A DNA stretch of 64,000 bases from Microcoleus sp. FACHB-672 (GCF_014695725.1 NZ_JACJOU010000004.1:124001-188000); one strand, 5' to 3'. Positions 47,983-57,196 are shown, counted from the stretch's first letter. Program-made: numbers and translations. Notes: generated by a model from the letters alone, not told the origin.

Positions 47983-48465
47983 AAACGTGACATTATAATC
48001 CTTCAGGCAGGTTACTAACATCAATAACTGTGATATATTTTGCCTTTCTCAAGAGATGCCGGTGGGGTGTCTCTAAAAAAGTGAGGTTGCTTTTTTGCTG
48101 TTGGCTCCAATAGGGCATTAAGCTAGGGGATGAAGAACTCAGCTCGTTTTTAGCGAGACTTCAAAATACAGAAAAATGGAAATAGCCGGCTCAAAAATTG
48201 TATCGCTGCTATTACTGTTGTATAAAACTCTAATCAGAGTGATTTTGTTGGGCAGCGAGGACGCTACTTTACTTCGTTGTAGGGTGACTCACCGGGTCTG
48301 GGCTGGATGCACCGCAGCTAGGCATTGCTGATTCTTCTTCCGTCCTTGGCCTGAGCTAGTTTGTCTAATCGGGGTTGCATCCTCAACTAGGATTCAACTG
48401 CTTCAAGGTCACAAAACTGTCACCATTAAATTTAATCCTTCACTCAACCACTAGAGGAGTCAGTC
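47983..48465. other. Divergent spacer between lipA and a response regulator
   Basis: About 480 bp with no supported gene. The part at 48250-48400 is GC-rich and self-complementary in places (GTAGGGTGACTCACCGGG), so a small RNA or long leader of the rightward gene is possible, but nothing is recognised. Confidence 0.3.
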
Positions 48466-49023
48466 GTGGCAAGTCACAAGATCCTGGTTATCGATGATAG
48501 TAAGGTCATTCGGGTGCGAGTTCGAGAAATGTTACCGCCTGGTAACTTTGAAGTCCTAGAAGCGAAAGATGGCGAAGAAGGACTCAAGCTAATCCGTCAG
48601 GCACGCCCCAATTTGATTATGTTAGATTTCCTCCTGCCTAAAGTGAGCGGTTGGGAAGTGTTTCAGCAGATCCAATCGAATGCTGAACTACGAAGCATTC
48701 CTCTGGTGTTAATGTCGGGGCGTAAAGAGGAAGTTACGGAGAAAATTCAGGAACCGTTTAAGCATTTTGCCTTTATCGAAAAGCCTTTTGAGAAGAAAAC
48801 GCTGATTGAGGCGATCAAATTGGCAATGAAGATTGCGCCAAAAGCACCGCCAGCCGCAGCCGCGCCGGCAGGCGCAGCCGCACCAGCAGCGGCAGCTTCA
48901 GGTGATTCTTCTGCAGATGTTCAGGCACTGAAGCAGCAAATGGCCAAAATGCAGGCTGAAATTGATGGCTTGAAGAAACAAATCACTCAGATTATGACGT
49001 TCATTAAACAAAAAATGAAGTAG
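48466..49023 (+). CDS. Response regulator with Ala/Pro linker and C-terminal coiled coil
   Basis: 185 residues from GTG 48466, with GAGGAG 9 bases upstream. A receiver domain (1-118) with Asp10/Asp11, phospho-Asp54 (MLDFLLPKVSG), Ser84 and Lys106 (IEKPF) is followed by an alanine/proline-rich linker (about 120-148) and a coiled coil (150-185, VQALKQQMAKMQAEIDGLKK). The coiled coil suggests it acts by oligomerising or binding a partner rather than by binding DNA. Regulators of this plan occur in cyanobacteria, but the partner kinase is not adjacent. Confidence 0.88.
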   Translation: MASHKILVIDDSKVIRVRVREMLPPGNFEVLEAKDGEEGLKLIRQARPNLIMLDFLLPKVSGWEVFQQIQSNAELRSIPLVLMSGRKEEVTEKIQEPFKHFAFIEKPFEKKTLIEAIKLAMKIAPKAPPAAAAPAGAAAPAAAASGDSSADVQALKQQMAKMQAEIDGLKKQITQIMTFIKQKMK

Positions 49024-49062
49024 CCGACACGGGTAAGCAATAGGCTGTGGGGGAGTGTCGGC
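49023..49062 (+). terminator. Possible terminator of the response regulator
   Basis: GCCGACAC (49023-49030) pairs perfectly with GTGTCGGC (49055-49062) over a 24-base loop, beginning right at the stop codon. It has no T-run. A further dispersed repeat-like hairpin GGCACGG/CCGTGTC lies at 49141-49159. Confidence 0.35.
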
Positions 49063-49251
49063 AAGTATAGAAGTCAACCAATTTACCCCACCATTGGCTA
49101 GCCGGCAGCTTGAAAATGTGATTCACTGACCAATTGCAGGGGCACGGCATTACCGTGTCCTTGTCGGTTTAATGGGCCATTTCGGGAATGCTGAGTGCTG
49201 AGGGAGGTGGCTGAATTCCAAACTTAAGATTTGTCCCCATCGCGTTTGAGA

Positions 49252-50130
49252 ATGCAAAAGATGATAGATATCACATCTGCAGTTAACCGAGCAAATACTG
49301 CCGGTATTGATGCTACAGACATTCAACTTTTAGTGCTCGATATTGATGGCACCATTGCCGGGGTGTCGAATGAAATAAGCGAGCCGGTGAAGCAAGCAAT
49401 TAAGGCAGCTCAGAGGAAAGGTGTCCAAGTGGCAGTTGCAACTGGGCGGATGTACTGCTCAGCTTTACGCTTCTATGAGGAAATTGGCTCGACTCTCCCT
49501 TTAATAACCTATCAGGGAGCGCTGATTAAAGATCCCGCAACCCAACACCTTCACCGGCACTTGCGAGTTTCTCAACCACTTGCGTTACAGCTGCTGGACT
49601 ATTTTGAGTTGCCCGAACTGCGATCCCTGCTTTCTATTCACTGTTATGTGGATGACCGGCTTTATGTGCGCGAACTCACCCCAGCCAGCATCGCTTATGG
49701 CGAACGCACCGGCGTACAGCCCATTCCAGTTGGGGACTTGCGTCAATTTCTGACAATTGAACCAACCAAAATTTTAGCGCTGTGTGATGATCCCGCCGTC
49801 ATTGACCAGTTGCTAGGAACGTTGCGCGGACGCTACACGCCGGCTGAGCTTTACTTAACCAAATCAGTCGCCACTTTTTTTGAAGCCACTCACCCAGCCG
49901 TAAATAAAGGCGAAGCGGTTCGTTACCTCGCTGAGGAGATACTGGGCTTGCCGGCTTCTAGCGTGATGACGATTGGCGATAACTTTAATGATGTCGAAAT
50001 GCTTGTTTATGCCGGCCTTGGTGTAGCGATGGGTAATGCGCCGGCAGAAGTGAAGGCTGTGGCTAAATGGGTTGCTCCAAGCGTCGAGCAAGACGGTGCA
50101 GCGGCAGCGATTGAGGCGTTTTTGCTATAA
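49252..50130 (+). CDS. HAD-superfamily Cof-type phosphatase
   Basis: 292 residues from ATG 49252; the frame opens 7 codons earlier with a TTG, and ATG 49261 is also possible. Four HAD motifs are present: DIDGTIAG (the Asp pair), VATGRM, a Lys-containing segment before KGEAVRYLAEE, and GDNFNDVEML near the C-terminus. The C2B-type cap (about 85-200) places it in the Cof/sugar-phosphatase branch. The substrate is unknown. A strong hairpin follows the stop. Confidence 0.9.
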   Translation: MQKMIDITSAVNRANTAGIDATDIQLLVLDIDGTIAGVSNEISEPVKQAIKAAQRKGVQVAVATGRMYCSALRFYEEIGSTLPLITYQGALIKDPATQHLHRHLRVSQPLALQLLDYFELPELRSLLSIHCYVDDRLYVRELTPASIAYGERTGVQPIPVGDLRQFLTIEPTKILALCDDPAVIDQLLGTLRGRYTPAELYLTKSVATFFEATHPAVNKGEAVRYLAEEILGLPASSVMTIGDNFNDVEMLVYAGLGVAMGNAPAEVKAVAKWVAPSVEQDGAAAAIEAFLL

Positions 50131-50143
50131 GTGCTCAGCAGAA

Positions 50144-50214
50144 AGGGCACCGACGACTGGCCGTGTTTCGTCTCGGTGCCCTCGCTGGTTCGCTCCTCAC
50201 ACAAGAGAAACTCT
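50144..50214 (+). ncRNA. Hairpin followed by a CTCCTCACAC stretch, possible small RNA or terminator
   Basis: AGGGCACCGA (50144-50153) pairs perfectly with TCGGTGCCCT (50173-50182). Then GCTCCTCACAC (50192-50202) is flanked by AGAGAAACTCT, a short 4-bp hairpin. Stem - unpaired CUCCUCACAC - stem is the plan described for the cyanobacterial Yfr1 RNA, whose core is ACUCCUCACAC. The first base differs and no strong terminator ends it, so the call is tentative. The first hairpin alone may end the HAD gene transcript. The rest of the spacer to 50452 is AT-rich and holds no gene. Confidence 0.3.
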
Positions 50215-50452
50215 AGCCTATGTACGTTTCGTTTGTCAATCCCTCTTCTTATATTTTTATTACAATTTTTATTAATGTTTTAACCCGCAACCATAGATTT
50301 TAGATTATGCATTTAAATTAATGGCTGATATAGGTGTGGTATATCGGAGCTAAGGTTGATCCTCAAACGCTTTCCTACTATCCTTTTAAGGATTTTAAAA
50401 CTAAGTTTTAAGAAAGTAGTATTCAAACAGCTTTCATTTCATTATCAAAACT

Positions 50453-51475
50453 TTAAAGTTCCACCGGCGCACAAACACCGAACAAGTCTTGCAGAATTAA
50501 CCGCAGCACCGATTGGGTAGCCATGATCAAACCCAATCTTGCTTGGGCAAGTTGTGGCGTTTCAGTTTTAACCTCGCCCCAAAGCCGACAAGCGCTGTAG
50601 AAGCTCTCAAACGCCGTACTCAAAGCAGTCGCCAGTTTCAGCCACTCACTGAGCCGGTGATCTGCCGGTGGCAAGGATAAAGCATCTAGGGTGTCAACTA
50701 ACTGGGAAATTAAGCCCCATTCTGCTGGCTGCACGAACCGTAGGGCGGGAGAGGGGAAGACTTCAGCGTTGAGCCAGGGGATAGGGTTGGGGGCGAGTAG
50801 ATGCCAAAATGGGGAGCAGAGTTCAGGATGGAGAGCGCTGAGGGTGATCGTGCCGTCCCAATGTGCCAAGCGCAGAAGTGAGCAGCAGCGAGCGTGAGCA
50901 TACTGAATAGCAAAAAGGCTTTTAGAAGAATGAAAAGCATCTTGGGACTTATCTGCCCCCTGTTTCCCTTTTTCGCCGGCTATCCCTATCCCTGGCTTGG
51001 ATAAGATTACCGATGCCGGTTGTTGCACCTGCCCTTCTCCCTCTCGTTCCAACAGATATTCTTTAAGCGGGAAAGGATCTATCCCCTGAGTAAGGCATTG
51101 CAACCAGTTCGCCAAGCCAGCGTTTGTTAGGTGCAAATGAATCCAACCGGGAGGGACAGCTTGAACAGTAAAATCCAGGCTGCCGGCATTGATTGGGGCA
51201 ATGTGTAATAAATAAGCTGTAATTTTAGTTGCAATATCCATTGCAGACATCTGCCAGATTTTAGCCAGTTTTAACGCTATCGGACAAAGGTACAGAATTC
51301 GATTTGTATCTTTTGCCCGGAGTAAGGTTATAGACTCTGGAAAAACTTCTAAGGCAGCAGAGGCTAATGTTTGGGAGGTTGGGCCGTGCAGCCGGATGGC
51401 AGCTTGTAGCCGGCCCTCCAACGACCGCTTAAGAGCCGGTAATTTAGTAGCAGATAAATCAAAATTCACACTCAC
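50453..51475 (-). CDS. ArgS-derived DALR anticodon-binding domain protein
   Basis: 340 residues from GTG 51475. The C-terminal third (about 235-340) resembles the DALR helical anticodon-binding domain of arginyl-tRNA synthetase, including the terminal VLRLILQDLFGVCAPVEL-like helix with the LGL-type ending. The N-terminal part (1-130) looks like the Arg-tRNA synthetase N-terminal additional domain (KLAKIWQMSAMDIATKIT). The HIGH/KMSK catalytic core is missing, so it cannot charge tRNA; it may bind tRNA-Arg or act in regulation. It is divergent from an NtcA-like regulator, whose promoter region it shares. Confidence 0.8.
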   Translation of the reverse strand: MSVNFDLSATKLPALKRSLEGRLQAAIRLHGPTSQTLASAALEVFPESITLLRAKDTNRILYLCPIALKLAKIWQMSAMDIATKITAYLLHIAPINAGSLDFTVQAVPPGWIHLHLTNAGLANWLQCLTQGIDPFPLKEYLLEREGEGQVQQPASVILSKPGIGIAGEKGKQGADKSQDAFHSSKSLFAIQYAHARCCSLLRLAHWDGTITLSALHPELCSPFWHLLAPNPIPWLNAEVFPSPALRFVQPAEWGLISQLVDTLDALSLPPADHRLSEWLKLATALSTAFESFYSACRLWGEVKTETPQLAQARLGLIMATQSVLRLILQDLFGVCAPVEL

Positions 51476-51585
51476 TCACCTGCATCCTTAAGTAATGGCG
51501 GACTCAATCCCAGCTTGTCATTGGAACTTTCAGCACAAATAACCAATCAAACAAAAACATCCTGAAACATTTATGGAGGTTAGAA

Positions 51586-51626
51586 GTATTTTTTGCTACC
51601 TTCAATTTTTCCTTAAGACCTATAAA
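51586..51626 (+). promoter_or_regulatory. NtcA-type activated promoter
   Basis: GTA (51586-51588), eight bases, TAC (51597-51599) is the NtcA core GTA-N8-TAC. TATAAA (51621-51626) follows 21 bases after it, the spacing known for class II NtcA-dependent promoters. The start would be about 51633, giving a leader of about 140 bases before the ATG at 51773. Confidence 0.65.
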
Positions 51627-51772
51627 TAAAACAGAGACAACGCAGCTAAACCTAAAGGAGTTTGATTCTTTACTCAATTTTTTGAAATTTATGAGTGAAG
51701 TGTAACTTCCTCACACGGGTTCAACAAATGCGCTGTCTTTGAAGTCTTCACCGCTCTGCAAAAGCCTTTTTT

Positions 51773-52498
51773 ATGCATTCATTCTTACAGTCACAAGTCT
51801 CTCGACCATTTTTAACTTGGCAACTGATTCTCGACTGGGCTGAGGAACACTATCGCTATCGTACATTTAGTAAAGATGAGCGAATTCCAGCTCGATCTGA
51901 GCTGCTGTATTTGGTGCAACGGGGTGCTGTGCGACTGGTGGGGACTGCCCAAGTGAGTGCCGCTGCCGGCAAGTCAAAGTCTCACTCAACTTCCATAGAT
52001 TCATCAGAAGAAGCATTTTTAGGATTCGTGGGTGCCGGCCAACCGTTTGAAATTGTAGCCCAATCCCCGTTTAAGCTCCAAGCCTACGCCCATATCGATC
52101 AAACTTCTGTGGTGTGGATGTACTGGCAAGACTTAGACAACTGGCCTCATTTCCGCCGCGAAGTCATGGATGCGTTTCGCTATCAGCACCAGCGGAAATT
52201 GCTGTGGCTGGCAACTTTGGGACAGCGGCGCACCATCGACCGGCTTTTAGGGTTTCTCACGCTGTTGGTGGAAGAATATGGGGAACCTTGCGAGTTAGTT
52301 CGCAAAACCGGCAACGAACCCGGTTACTGCCTGCCTTGGGCGTTAACGCACGCCCAAATTGGTAGCGCCATCGGTTCTACCCGTGTCACGGTTACCCGCT
52401 TAATGGGTAAATTGCGAACAACAGGATTCATTCACACCCACGGCGATCATATTATCTGTTTGCCGTCAGCCATTCGAGGCCGGCGCTTAGGTGCTTAG
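51773..52498 (+). CDS. NtcA-like CRP/FNR-family transcriptional regulator
   Basis: 241 residues. An N-terminal sensor domain (about 20-135) is followed by a winged helix whose recognition segment AQIGSAIGSTRVTVTRLMGKL is almost the same as the NtcA DNA-contact helix (IAEAIGSTRVTVTRLLGDL). The N-terminal domain is less like NtcA and contains a Ser/His-rich insert (about 62-78), so it is a paralogue rather than NtcA itself. It should bind GTA-N8-TAC-type sites. A site of this type lies before its own gene. 2-oxoglutarate binding cannot be judged from sequence alone. Confidence 0.88.
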   Translation: MHSFLQSQVSRPFLTWQLILDWAEEHYRYRTFSKDERIPARSELLYLVQRGAVRLVGTAQVSAAAGKSKSHSTSIDSSEEAFLGFVGAGQPFEIVAQSPFKLQAYAHIDQTSVVWMYWQDLDNWPHFRREVMDAFRYQHQRKLLWLATLGQRRTIDRLLGFLTLLVEEYGEPCELVRKTGNEPGYCLPWALTHAQIGSAIGSTRVTVTRLMGKLRTTGFIHTHGDHIICLPSAIRGRRLGA

Positions 52499-52529
52499 CC
52501 GGCGGGAAAAAAGAAAAGTGACCAGTTTA

Positions 52530-52544
52530 GGGGAATTTTTCCCC
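52530..52544. terminator. Short hairpin between convergent genes
   Basis: GGGGAA and TTCCCC form a 6-bp stem with a TTT loop, inside a wider AGTGA...TCACT pairing. It lies between the regulator stop (52498) and the kinase stop (52573). Confidence 0.4.
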
Positions 52545-52572
52545 GTGTCTTCTCACTGATCCTTTTTCCCAT

Positions 52573-55500
52573 TCAATTTTCTTCGGGCGGGAAAGCCTCT
52601 GGCAAATGTTGAACGAGGTGTACAACCGTATCAAAACTTGCCTGATCAATATTGCCAAGCATATTTGCTAATGTCTCAGGAGATTGGTGTAGGGGCAGCG
52701 AAATCGTGAAACTCGAACCCTGACCACTGTTAGATTTTAAGGTAATAGAACCGCCGTGGAGTTCAGCTAATTTGCGAGTAATCACCAAACCGAGTCCCGT
52801 TCCCTGATACTTGCGAGACAAAGAAGAATCGATTTGTGAAAAGGGAGAAAAAAGCCGGAGTTGATCAGCTTCATCAATACCAATGCCGGTGTCCCAAACT
52901 TGAAAGTGAATGGTTTCAGGTGTAAAAATGTTACAGTCACCCTCTTCTTTTATCTCGTTGCGGGTGCGATAGATTTTTAGACCCACACTGCCTTGAGGGG
53001 TAAACTTGATGGCGTTTGTGAGCAAATTCAACAGCATTTGTTTCAACCGGCGAGGATCTGTAACCATGTACTCCAAGTCAGGTTCTACATCCACGTCCAA
53101 GTTTAAACCGTGATTCATCACTCGCTCTTGAATTAAGCTAATCACACTTTCACAGATATCTCGGATAAACACAAGTTGCGGCTCCAATTCCAGACGATCT
53201 GCCTCAATTCGTGACAAGTCTAGAATGTCATTAATCAGTTCTAATAAGTGTTCACCGCTGCTGTGAATACGGTCAACATACAACATTTGTTTAGGATTCA
53301 GTTTGCCGAAAGATTCCTCTAGCAGCACGCTGGAGAAGCCAAGAACCGCAGTCAAGGGCGTGCGAAGTTCGTGGCTAGTTGTGGCAATGAATTCTTCTTT
53401 GAGACGGTTAACTTCTGCAAGCTGGTAATTTTGTTCTTGGAGCAACCGCCACTGCTGCCTGATTTCCGTGACATCTTGACCAAACCCAATGACGCGATGA
53501 ATGGTGCCGGTGGCGTCTGTAATCGGTGCGTAAACCGTTTCAAATGTGCGAGTGCCGGTGGGGAAGGAAATTTCGTGATTGAAAACAACTTTTTGGCCGG
53601 TGCTAAACACATGATGAATTAATGGTTCAATCGTACTGGCTTCGGTTCCTAACAGCTGCCGGTTGGTTTGGCCGATAATTTCACTCTGTGGTTTGCCGAT
53701 AAAAGATGCTCCCGCTGGGTTGATGGAAAGGTAGCGCATCTGCCGGTCATATTCGACAAAGACATCCGTTGATTGTTCTAAGAATAAGCGGAAGTATTCT
53801 GCACTGAGGCGCTGTTCGTGTTCTTGCCGGTATAGACGCGCTTGACGGATAGCGATCGCACACTGAGAAGCCACCTGCTCTACTAAGTTCATTTCCTTTG
53901 CTTGAAACCGGCGGTGAGTGGTATGAAACACGCACACTACCCCAATTAAGCCTTGGTTATCCAAAATCGGACTAATTAGCAAAGACACTACCGTAGCAGC
54001 CTCTAGGGATTGTGCGCCCGGTATATCCTCAACCTTAGAACTTTCGGTTTGCGGCATCGGAACTTCGTGAATGCAGGGTTGACCGGCAAAGAGTCGGTTT
54101 CGGAACTGTTCAGGCCAATCTTGCAGAGACGAACGCGATCCAATCAGCGGCGCTGCTAGTTGAAGTGAGCCGATCAAGTGTTGAGAACGCACCTCAAAGA
54201 CTTCCTGCCGCTCATCAAACAAACTGGCATAACAACCATCAACGCCAAGGGTGTTCGCCAAACCTTCCACCGCAATTTTTAGCATTTGGTCTTCACCCAG
54301 CGATTGCAGCAGTGCTTCAGTCAGCTGGCGGATCAGCTGCTCAAATTTCAGCGATTGTTCTAAAGAGCGCGTTCGCTGGTTAACCCGGTTTTCCAATTCA
54401 TGCGCGTAAGCTTGCAGTTGGTGCACCAGATTGGCTTGCTCAATGGCAATGGCCAACTGATTGGCAACTGCTTGCAAAAGCTGCTGTTCGTCAGCCGTCC
54501 ACTGTCGGGGACCCTGACATTGATGAACCACCAACAAACCCCACAGCGGAGGAATGGAAGGCCGGCGGAGCGCATTGCCGGCATCTTGCCTGGAGCCATT
54601 TTCTTGAAAGTTTCCGTTGCTACGATGCCCTGCGCCTTCGGTACGTTGAATGGCCACTGCCATCATGCTACGAACTTGCATTTGCTGTAGCATTTTATGG
54701 TGACATTCGGCGAGTTCTTCTGTCCGAACATCGGTCACACTCCATAGACGCCCGTTGCGATAGGCTTCCAGATAAGGCAGGGGAATACAATCTGCAGAGA
54801 ACGACATCCCCTTAAGGGTCGGATAAATAACAAGAACGTCTTCAGCAACACAAATTCCACTGCTTGACAGATTTGGATTAACCTGAGCAAGCGCTGAGAC
54901 GCTAAGCTCAACTAACGAATCGTCAACTAGCTGGTAAGCTAAAACTCGGTCTGCACCCAGTGCCTGTCTAAGACGCTGGACTGCTGTTTGCAAAATCGCA
55001 TCGAGATCGAACGTCGCACGGATTTTAGCGGAAATTTCACTTAAGAGGGCTTCGCGCTCCCGCCGCTGCTGGATCTCCAGTTCAGCTCGTTGGTGTTCGC
55101 TTAAGTCTGTGACAAAACTCAGCAAGTAGCTTTCTTCTACCTCTTCGCCAATCAGCGACATTGCCACTTCTGCTGTGACAAAGGAACCGTCCCGCCGCAG
55201 ATATCGTTTGCGAAGCGTTTGACGTTTGCTGCCGCCGTTCAGCATTTGTTGAATGACTCTCACCTCAACCGCAAAATCTTCTGGATGAGAAATTGATCGG
55301 CGATCTAAATGGCGCAACTGGGTTTGGGTGTAACCTGTGAGGCGACAAAATGCTGGATTGGCACTCAGGATACCGCCATCGAGGCTTTCGTAGAGAATGC
55401 CGATGGGGGCTTCCCAGAATAAGTTGTTAATGCTCTCATCCGGGCTGAATTTGGCCTGAGGTATGCCGGCTGCTAAGGGGTGAGGATTGCCTGGAATTTT

Positions 55501-56328
55501 AGTTTGTGAAACAGGTGGCGAATCAGGCAAGGGTGAAGTTTGTTGTTTTAAGTTGTTAACGTTTAACTTTTCAGTTTCTTGATTGCGCTTAATCGTTTCT
55601 TCTTGTAGGTTTTCGGTGACATCAGCGCTATTTTCTCCGACAACTCCTAAGAGTTGTAACCAAACCCGGCGCAGCACGTTGCTGTGATTGTTAAGGTCTG
55701 TTGCTTTTAATCCTGAGCAATGAGGTGCTGCCGCTGCTACTGCTGGGGTGCTGAGCAAATTGACGATGACTTGTGGGTCAAAGTTTAAGGAAACTTGCCA
55801 AATTGGGGTTGTTACGGATGCAGATAAGAACTCTGTTTCTGAAGATTGCCCTAGGGAAAATGAAGGATGAATTTGCTGATGGTGTTGTGACTTGAGGCTT
55901 GTTGTGGCAGGCTCTAGATGAATCCAAATATTGAGATAAGAACTCAATATGATTAAACTTGCTTCCACTTCAGCCAAATCAATTAACTGGAAGGTTGGCA
56001 ACTGAGGCGTCCCGGTCGCTTCTGGGTTGCCGGCTGAATTTTTTGAGGCTCTGTTGTTGGCTTTTTTAGTAGATAGTGGCTGAACAGGGTTGCTGCTGTC
56101 GGCAGGCCGCACCAGCAGTTTTGGATCAAGGCTTTGTTGGGCTTTGTGGGCGGCTTCCCACCAGGTTTGCGCTAAACTCTGACAAAGTTCTCTATTTTTG
56201 CCGGCAGCCAATAACGTCCGCAACCGACCATTCGAGGCGACGGCTGTTTGTAAAATTTCTACTAGAGAACACACTCTGGGCCAAGTCAAATGGAGGATAA
56301 TTTGACTTGGCAAAGTTAGATAGCTCAT
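52573..56328 (-). CDS. PAS/GAF sensor histidine kinase with a dual-cysteine GAF domain
   Basis: 1251 residues from ATG 56328; a TTG 27 codons upstream also opens the frame. Layout: unassigned N-terminal region (1-265), Ser/Pro/Gln linker, PAS (about 295-410), GAF1 (about 425-665), coiled coil, GAF2 (about 675-850), PAS (about 860-980), HisKA (TTSHELRTPLTAVLG near 1005), HATPase_c with GTGLGLVITRKLAELHGG. No receiver domain. In GAF1, Cys542 (AECHHKM) sits at the canonical bilin-attachment position with His next to it, and Cys514 (SADCIPL) lies exactly 28 residues before, the spacing of DXCF cyanobacteriochromes. It may therefore be a photoreceptor kinase; the folding evidence is from motifs only. 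Confidence 0.9.
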   Translation of the reverse strand: MSYLTLPSQIILHLTWPRVCSLVEILQTAVASNGRLRTLLAAGKNRELCQSLAQTWWEAAHKAQQSLDPKLLVRPADSSNPVQPLSTKKANNRASKNSAGNPEATGTPQLPTFQLIDLAEVEASLIILSSYLNIWIHLEPATTSLKSQHHQQIHPSFSLGQSSETEFLSASVTTPIWQVSLNFDPQVIVNLLSTPAVAAAAPHCSGLKATDLNNHSNVLRRVWLQLLGVVGENSADVTENLQEETIKRNQETEKLNVNNLKQQTSPLPDSPPVSQTKIPGNPHPLAAGIPQAKFSPDESINNLFWEAPIGILYESLDGGILSANPAFCRLTGYTQTQLRHLDRRSISHPEDFAVEVRVIQQMLNGGSKRQTLRKRYLRRDGSFVTAEVAMSLIGEEVEESYLLSFVTDLSEHQRAELEIQQRREREALLSEISAKIRATFDLDAILQTAVQRLRQALGADRVLAYQLVDDSLVELSVSALAQVNPNLSSSGICVAEDVLVIYPTLKGMSFSADCIPLPYLEAYRNGRLWSVTDVRTEELAECHHKMLQQMQVRSMMAVAIQRTEGAGHRSNGNFQENGSRQDAGNALRRPSIPPLWGLLVVHQCQGPRQWTADEQQLLQAVANQLAIAIEQANLVHQLQAYAHELENRVNQRTRSLEQSLKFEQLIRQLTEALLQSLGEDQMLKIAVEGLANTLGVDGCYASLFDERQEVFEVRSQHLIGSLQLAAPLIGSRSSLQDWPEQFRNRLFAGQPCIHEVPMPQTESSKVEDIPGAQSLEAATVVSLLISPILDNQGLIGVVCVFHTTHRRFQAKEMNLVEQVASQCAIAIRQARLYRQEHEQRLSAEYFRLFLEQSTDVFVEYDRQMRYLSINPAGASFIGKPQSEIIGQTNRQLLGTEASTIEPLIHHVFSTGQKVVFNHEISFPTGTRTFETVYAPITDATGTIHRVIGFGQDVTEIRQQWRLLQEQNYQLAEVNRLKEEFIATTSHELRTPLTAVLGFSSVLLEESFGKLNPKQMLYVDRIHSSGEHLLELINDILDLSRIEADRLELEPQLVFIRDICESVISLIQERVMNHGLNLDVDVEPDLEYMVTDPRRLKQMLLNLLTNAIKFTPQGSVGLKIYRTRNEIKEEGDCNIFTPETIHFQVWDTGIGIDEADQLRLFSPFSQIDSSLSRKYQGTGLGLVITRKLAELHGGSITLKSNSGQGSSFTISLPLHQSPETLANMLGNIDQASFDTVVHLVQHLPEAFPPEEN

Positions 56329-56914
56329 TCGTTTACCGCGCTGATTCAGTCGTTGTTCACTTATTTTGATAACGGTCAGCTCGCCTCTTAAGAAAAGACT
56401 AAACAACAAAATTTTTTGTTGGAAGCTTATGTCTAAGTCTAGCTATTAAATAACCATTCAGAGTTTTAAAGAGTTGATCCCAGGTAGTTGTACTTTCACA
56501 AAGCCAGATAAAAAGTCATCTTATGTACCCACCATTAAGTGCGGCGCTTACAGGCTGAGGTCATGCTTTATCCCTTTTCAACTTCTCTAGTCCTATTGTG
56601 CCTCGTTAATCGGGTAAGCAGAGCAAATATTTACAACGCCTTGTAACTATTAATACATTTTAAAGGGCTGCCGGAAAGCTGGCTCAGCAACCGACTGCAT
56701 TGACATCTAGAGTTTGAAGGCGGTGAAAGGTGAGTTTGGCTGGTTGTCAATAAGTCGGCTTTCTAGCAAACAGGCTGATAAATAGAGCCAACATTGCCTG
56801 TAAGCCGAATCTTTGGGTAAGTTTTACGAATCGTTAAATTGACTAATTTTCCCCTGCCGACTGGGGATCGCTCTTGCCGGCGGGGGCGATTTGCACTCAG
56901 GCAATTGCAGGGAC
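56329..56914. other. Spacer upstream of the large kinase
   Basis: About 585 bp without a supported gene. It should contain the kinase promoter and, near 56860-56910, a GC-rich stretch that may end the repeat-protein transcript. A rightward frame at 56839-57249 is the shadow of the repeat gene and is not accepted. Confidence 0.3.
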
Positions 56915-57196
56915 TCAGCTGCCGTCGGCACCCTCTGAATAACGCACAATTCCATCAGCAGACTCTGCATAATAGCTGCCGTCAGCGTCTTGATAATAGA
57001 GATTGCCCTCGGCGTCTATCGCTGCGATGTTCCCCTGAGAGTCTTCTGTATAAAGCGTTCCGTCTGCATCGACTGCTGTATAATTTCCTGCAACATCCAC
57101 TACTTCGGCATTACCCCCGGCATCCTCTATATACACATTCCCCTCGGCATCCTCTGCATAAGCGTTGCCTTCCGAGTCGTATTGTGTGTAAACCAT
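56915..57196 (-). CDS. Acidic nonapeptide-repeat protein
   Basis: 93 residues from ATG 57196, with GAAGGA 9 bases upstream. Residues from 7 to the end are nine tandem 9-residue units of the form DxxGNxYxE (for example DSEGNAYAE, DAEGNVYIE, DADGTLYTE, DAEGNLYYQ, DADGSYYAE), then a short tail. It is highly acidic, with no signal sequence and no cysteine. The pattern suggests a stacked beta-roll or solenoid with Asp/Asn at every turn, able to bind divalent ions like RTX repeats (GGxGxDxUx), but the sequence motif is different. Function unknown. It is divergent from speA, and the two share a promoter region of 168 bp. Confidence 0.8.
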   Translation of the reverse strand: MVYTQYDSEGNAYAEDAEGNVYIEDAGGNAEVVDVAGNYTAVDADGTLYTEDSQGNIAAIDAEGNLYYQDADGSYYAESADGIVRYSEGADGS

